In this document: piece by piece, positions 4,684-7,594 of the stretch | Layout: each line of letters opens with the position of its first letter | How positions within the stretch are numbered: position 1 is the first letter of the stretch | Assembly (NCBI GenBank): GCA_947631375.1 | Contig: CANRLD010000082.1 | Coordinates: 1 to 7,594, forward strand | Direction: 5' to 3' | Length of the DNA: 7,594 bases | From: an uncultured Methylophaga sp. | GTDB lineage: Bacteria > Pseudomonadota > Gammaproteobacteria > Nitrosococcales > Methylophagaceae | The notes under the pieces: generated by a model | Seen by the model: the letters and a program-made list of their open reading frames with translations, nothing else | Database searches by the model: none | What the model was told of the DNA's origin: nothing | Program-made: the position numbers and the translations under genes

Positions 4684-7594
4684 CAAGACAAGCTCCGGGC
4701 TTCCACTGAGGTTTCCGGCTTACGCAACACCCGCTGACGCAGGCGTTCCAGATACAAGTAAATAACCGGTGTGGTATATAACGTTAATAACTGGCTGACG
4801 GCCAGGCCTCCTATAATGGCAATCCCTAATGGGCGGCGCATTTCAGCGCCATCGCCAAAGCCGAGCACCAAGGGCAACGCACCAAAAAGCCCCGCCAGAT
4901 TGGTCATCAGAATCGGTCGCAGCCGCAGCAGCGCAGCGCGATAAATGGCTTCACGAGGTGCCACTCCGTCACGGCGCTGTGCTTCCAGCGCAAAGTCAAT
5001 CATCATGATGGCATTCTTCATCACAATCCCTATCAGCAGAAACAACCCCAGCAATGCGATCAAACTAAAATAAATACCGCTGAGTTTTAATGCCAGCAAC
5101 GCACCTATTCCGGCAGATGGCAGGGTTGATAGGATAGTCAGCGGATGCACAGTACTTTCGTACAGCACACCAAGTACCAGATAAACTGCCAAGATGACCC
5201 ACAACAGCAGCCAGGGTTGATTCAGGTCAACACTGAAATCAGGCCGCCCGGCTGATGCCGGAACGGTATGCACAGAACTGGGCAGCATCACTTCTGCCAG
5301 CATCCGGTCAATAGCCTGATCGGCTTCATAGGTTGTTACGCCCGGTGCCAGGGCGTAACCGATACCCTGGGATGCAAACTGGCCATCGTGCCGCACCCGA
5401 TCATCGGCCATACCATACCCCCAGCTGGCAAACGTCGACAATGGAACTCGGCTACCATCTGCGGTAAGTACTTCCAGCTGACCTAATACTTCAGGCTCCT
5501 CGGTATAACGTGGCTCCAGCTCCATCACCACCCGATACTGATTAAGCTCATCGTACAGTGTGGCCACCTGACGCTGGGAGAAGGAGTTGTTGAGTAATGA
5601 AGCCACCATCGCCATATCGACACCGTGACGACGGGCTGCCTCACGGTCAATGTCGAGCACGATCTGCCGCGTCCCTTCACCGCTAACCGTATCCACATCC
5701 GCCAGCTCCGGCATATCCTGCATGGCATGTGATACCCGTTCTGCCCAGATTCTCAGATCCGACAGGGAATCAGAGCGCAGCACGACCTCATGTTCATTCT
5801 GGCGAAAAGGTGAACTCAACTGCAGATCCTGATCCACAAACAACATCATCATTGCGCCCGGTATTGCTGGCGTCCCAGCTCTAAGACGCTCCACAACTTC
5901 CTGAGCGGAAACACCACGCTCGGCCAGCGGCTTAAGATTAATCGATAACGCCGCATTGGTAAGGCCACCACTGCCGCCACTGGTTCCAGTGAGATGCGCC
6001 ACCGCCGGATCTTGCAGAATATATTCGCGATATGCATCAATCTTCGGCTGCATCACATGGAAGGAAAAACCGTTATCACCGCGCACAAACCCACGTATTT
6101 GGCCGGTATCCTGCTGCGGCAAGGTTTCTTTCGGCAAAGTTGTGTAGAGATAAGCGCTGCTGACAATCACAGCCACCAGGATCAACAACACCAGCACCCC
6201 GTAACGTAGCGACCAGTCTAGTGTTTTTCCATAGCCATCCTGCAGCGACGCAAACAGCGATTCACTGTAACGGGCTACCCGGCTTGGTGCCTGCTCTGCA
6301 TTGCTTTTCAGCCATAGCGCACAAAGACTGGGAGTCAGCGTCAACGACAGTAATAGCGAAATCAGCATGGCGGCAGCCAGAGTGATGGAAAACTCCCGGA
6401 AAAGTCTTTCCACCACGCCCCCCATAAACAGAATGGAGACAAACACCACCACCAGCGCAACATTCATGGCAAGCAAGGTAAATCCCACTTCTCCTGCGCC
6501 TTTTATCGCTGCCTTATAAGGTGACAAACCATTTTCGATATGGCGTTGGACATTTTCCAGCACAACAATAGCATCATCCACCACCAGTCCTGCGGCAACA
6601 ATCAACGCCATCAGTGAAAGATTGTTCAAGGAAAAGCCGTAGAAGTACATCACCACAAAACTACCGACCAGCGACACCGGCAAGGCGACCGATGGAATCA
6701 GCGCGGTACGGGCACGCCCCAAAAACAGCCAGACAACCAATACCACCAGGATCGAGGCAAGGACCAGGGTGAATTGTGCTTCATTGAGCGTGGCACGAAT
6801 TACCGGCGAACGATCCATCACCACCGACAGGTCACTATCTGCCGGCATCAATAACTGCAGTTGGGGAAGCTGATCACGAATGGCATCAATTGTCCGGACG
6901 ATATTGGCACCGCTTTGCCGGTTGATCATCACGATAACCGCCGGATTATGGTTATGAAACCCACTGGTATAACGATTTTCAACCGAATCGGTCACCGTAG
7001 CGACATCGCCTAGTCGTACCACAGCACCTTCCTGGTGGCGAATTATCAGGTCACGATATTGTTCGGCAGTGCGTAACGAATCACTGATCCGCAGTCGCCA
7101 GCGGTGTTCATCATCTTCGATATACCCCAAAGGATAAAGGGAATCGCTCTGGCCAATCGCATTGCGCACTTCGTCCAATGCAATACCGCTATGCAGCAAT
7201 GCGCCAGGATCGAGTTGCACGCGCACTGCCGGTAATGCCGCACCGGTAACGCTCACTTCCCCGACGCCTGAAATCTGGGCAATTTTCTGCGCCAGCACTG
7301 TAGATGCAGCGTCATATAAGTCACTGGGGGCAAGATTTGGCGAACTGAGCGCCAGCGCCATAATTGGCGCCTGGGAAGGATTGATTTTGCGATATTGCGG
7401 ATTGTCGGGCATCCCGGAAGGCAGCTCACCACGCACTGAATTTATCGCCGCCTGAACTTCCCGTGCCGCCTCATCAATATTGCGCCCCAGTTCAAATTGC
7501 AGCATAACCTGGGTAGATCCCTGATTGCTGCTCGAGGTGATGGCAACCACACCTGAAATACTACCCAGCGCCCGCTCCAGCGGCGTAGCAACCG
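4683..7594 (-). CDS. muxC: RND multidrug efflux pump subunit, MuxC/MdtC-like, N-terminus outside window
   Basis: This is an inner-membrane proton-driven exporter of the HAE-1 RND family. There are 969 residues visible; the reading frame runs through the right edge, beginning VATPLERALGSISGV, so about 55-60 N-terminal residues including the first helix are missing. A GTG at 7550 is an internal codon, not the start. Porter-domain sequence (AAREVQAAINSVRGELPSGMPDNP, NPSQAPIMAL, SGVGEVSVTG, DRSPVIRATL) matches MuxC/MdtC. The helix bundle with LNNLSLMALIVAAGLVVDDAIVVLE carries the proton-relay Asp pair (visible residues 339-340). The partner Lys859 lies in GIVMKNAIMMIDFALEAQRR and Arg892 in LRLRPILMTNLAG, so the relay looks complete. 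The second porter half contains DPAVAHLTG, LNNSFSQRQVATLY and YRVVMELEPRYT. Family pumps export drugs such as novobiocin, bile salts or aminocoumarins; the substrate here is unknown. The membrane-fusion protein, and probably a MuxB-like sister pump, should lie upstream. Confidence 0.96.
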   Translation of the reverse strand, partial: VATPLERALGSISGVVAITSSSNQGSTQVMLQFELGRNIDEAAREVQAAINSVRGELPSGMPDNPQYRKINPSQAPIMALALSSPNLAPSDLYDAASTVLAQKIAQISGVGEVSVTGAALPAVRVQLDPGALLHSGIALDEVRNAIGQSDSLYPLGYIEDDEHRWRLRISDSLRTAEQYRDLIIRHQEGAVVRLGDVATVTDSVENRYTSGFHNHNPAVIVMINRQSGANIVRTIDAIRDQLPQLQLLMPADSDLSVVMDRSPVIRATLNEAQFTLVLASILVVLVVWLFLGRARTALIPSVALPVSLVGSFVVMYFYGFSLNNLSLMALIVAAGLVVDDAIVVLENVQRHIENGLSPYKAAIKGAGEVGFTLLAMNVALVVVFVSILFMGGVVERLFREFSITLAAAMLISLLLSLTLTPSLCALWLKSNAEQAPSRVARYSESLFASLQDGYGKTLDWSLRYGVLVLLILVAVIVSSAYLYTTLPKETLPQQDTGQIRGFVRGDNGFSFHVMQPKIDAYREYILQDPAVAHLTGTSGGSGGLTNAALSINLKPLAERGVSAQEVVERLRAGTPAIPGAMMMLFVDQDLQLSSPFRQNEHEVVLRSDSLSDLRIWAERVSHAMQDMPELADVDTVSGEGTRQIVLDIDREAARRHGVDMAMVASLLNNSFSQRQVATLYDELNQYRVVMELEPRYTEEPEVLGQLEVLTADGSRVPLSTFASWGYGMADDRVRHDGQFASQGIGYALAPGVTTYEADQAIDRMLAEVMLPSSVHTVPASAGRPDFSVDLNQPWLLLWVILAVYLVLGVLYESTVHPLTILSTLPSAGIGALLALKLSGIYFSLIALLGLFLLIGIVMKNAIMMIDFALEAQRRDGVAPREAIYRAALLRLRPILMTNLAGLFGALPLVLGFGDGAEMRRPLGIAIIGGLAVSQLLTLYTTPVIYLYLERLRQRVLRKPETSVEARSLS

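Noticed and set aside
4326..4709. 127-codon open frame on the plus strand, opposite the channel gene
   Set aside because: It is antisense to a well-supported TolC-family gene, rich in His, Ser and Pro as expected from the complement of that gene, has no recognisable domain, and spans the boundary of two real genes.
5268..5486. Several 60-100-codon open frames on both strands within the RND pump gene
   Set aside because: They are out-of-frame shadows of a continuous, strongly conserved RND coding sequence.
1..7594. Search for CRISPR arrays, tRNA or rRNA genes, insertion sequences, phage genes or defence systems
   Set aside because: No regularly spaced repeats, tRNA cloverleaf, transposase or integrase sequence was seen; the window is nearly filled by housekeeping-type transport and redox genes.

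Overview
The window looks like ordinary chromosomal DNA from a gammaproteobacterium, with base composition near 50% G+C. The evidence is the gene set: a MuxC/OpmB-type drug-efflux pair, a YadG/YadH-type ABC-2 exporter, a YgiD-like ring-opening dioxygenase and a bacterial cytochrome b561. The genus cannot be fixed from the sequence alone. All six genes lie on the minus strand, so transcription runs from high to low coordinates, and coding sequence fills nearly the whole window.

Region by region, in the direction of transcription: (1) 7594-3262 is the end of an RND efflux operon. It holds an inner-membrane RND pump open at the window edge (MuxC/MdtC-like), then an outer-membrane lipoprotein channel of the NodT/OpmB type whose start overlaps the pump's stop codon by one base. 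(2) 3198-1713 holds a four-helix di-heme cytochrome b561 and a class III (LigB/DODA, YgiD-like) extradiol dioxygenase; a candidate promoter lies just before the dioxygenase. (3) 1712-1474 is a 239-base gap with no intact gene. It contains what reads as the decayed 5' end of a maltose/galactoside O-acetyltransferase gene (Mac domain) with a one-base frameshift, and a short inverted repeat. (4) 1473-1 holds a small Cys-rich lipoprotein of unknown function, followed by an ABC-2 exporter: the ATPase, then the first 32 codons of the permease, which overlaps it by ATGA.

The two transport systems are both exporters, but nothing in the sequence ties their substrates together. The RND pump needs a membrane-fusion protein, and often a second RND subunit, which would lie beyond the right edge. 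The ABC ATPase needs the permease that runs off the left edge. The cytochrome and dioxygenase are redox enzymes that may share transcription, but no joint pathway can be read from the sequence.

I found no exotic system. The most useful observations are the acetyltransferase remnant, the corrected GTG start of the ABC ATPase, and the uncharacterised lipoprotein directly before the ABC exporter.
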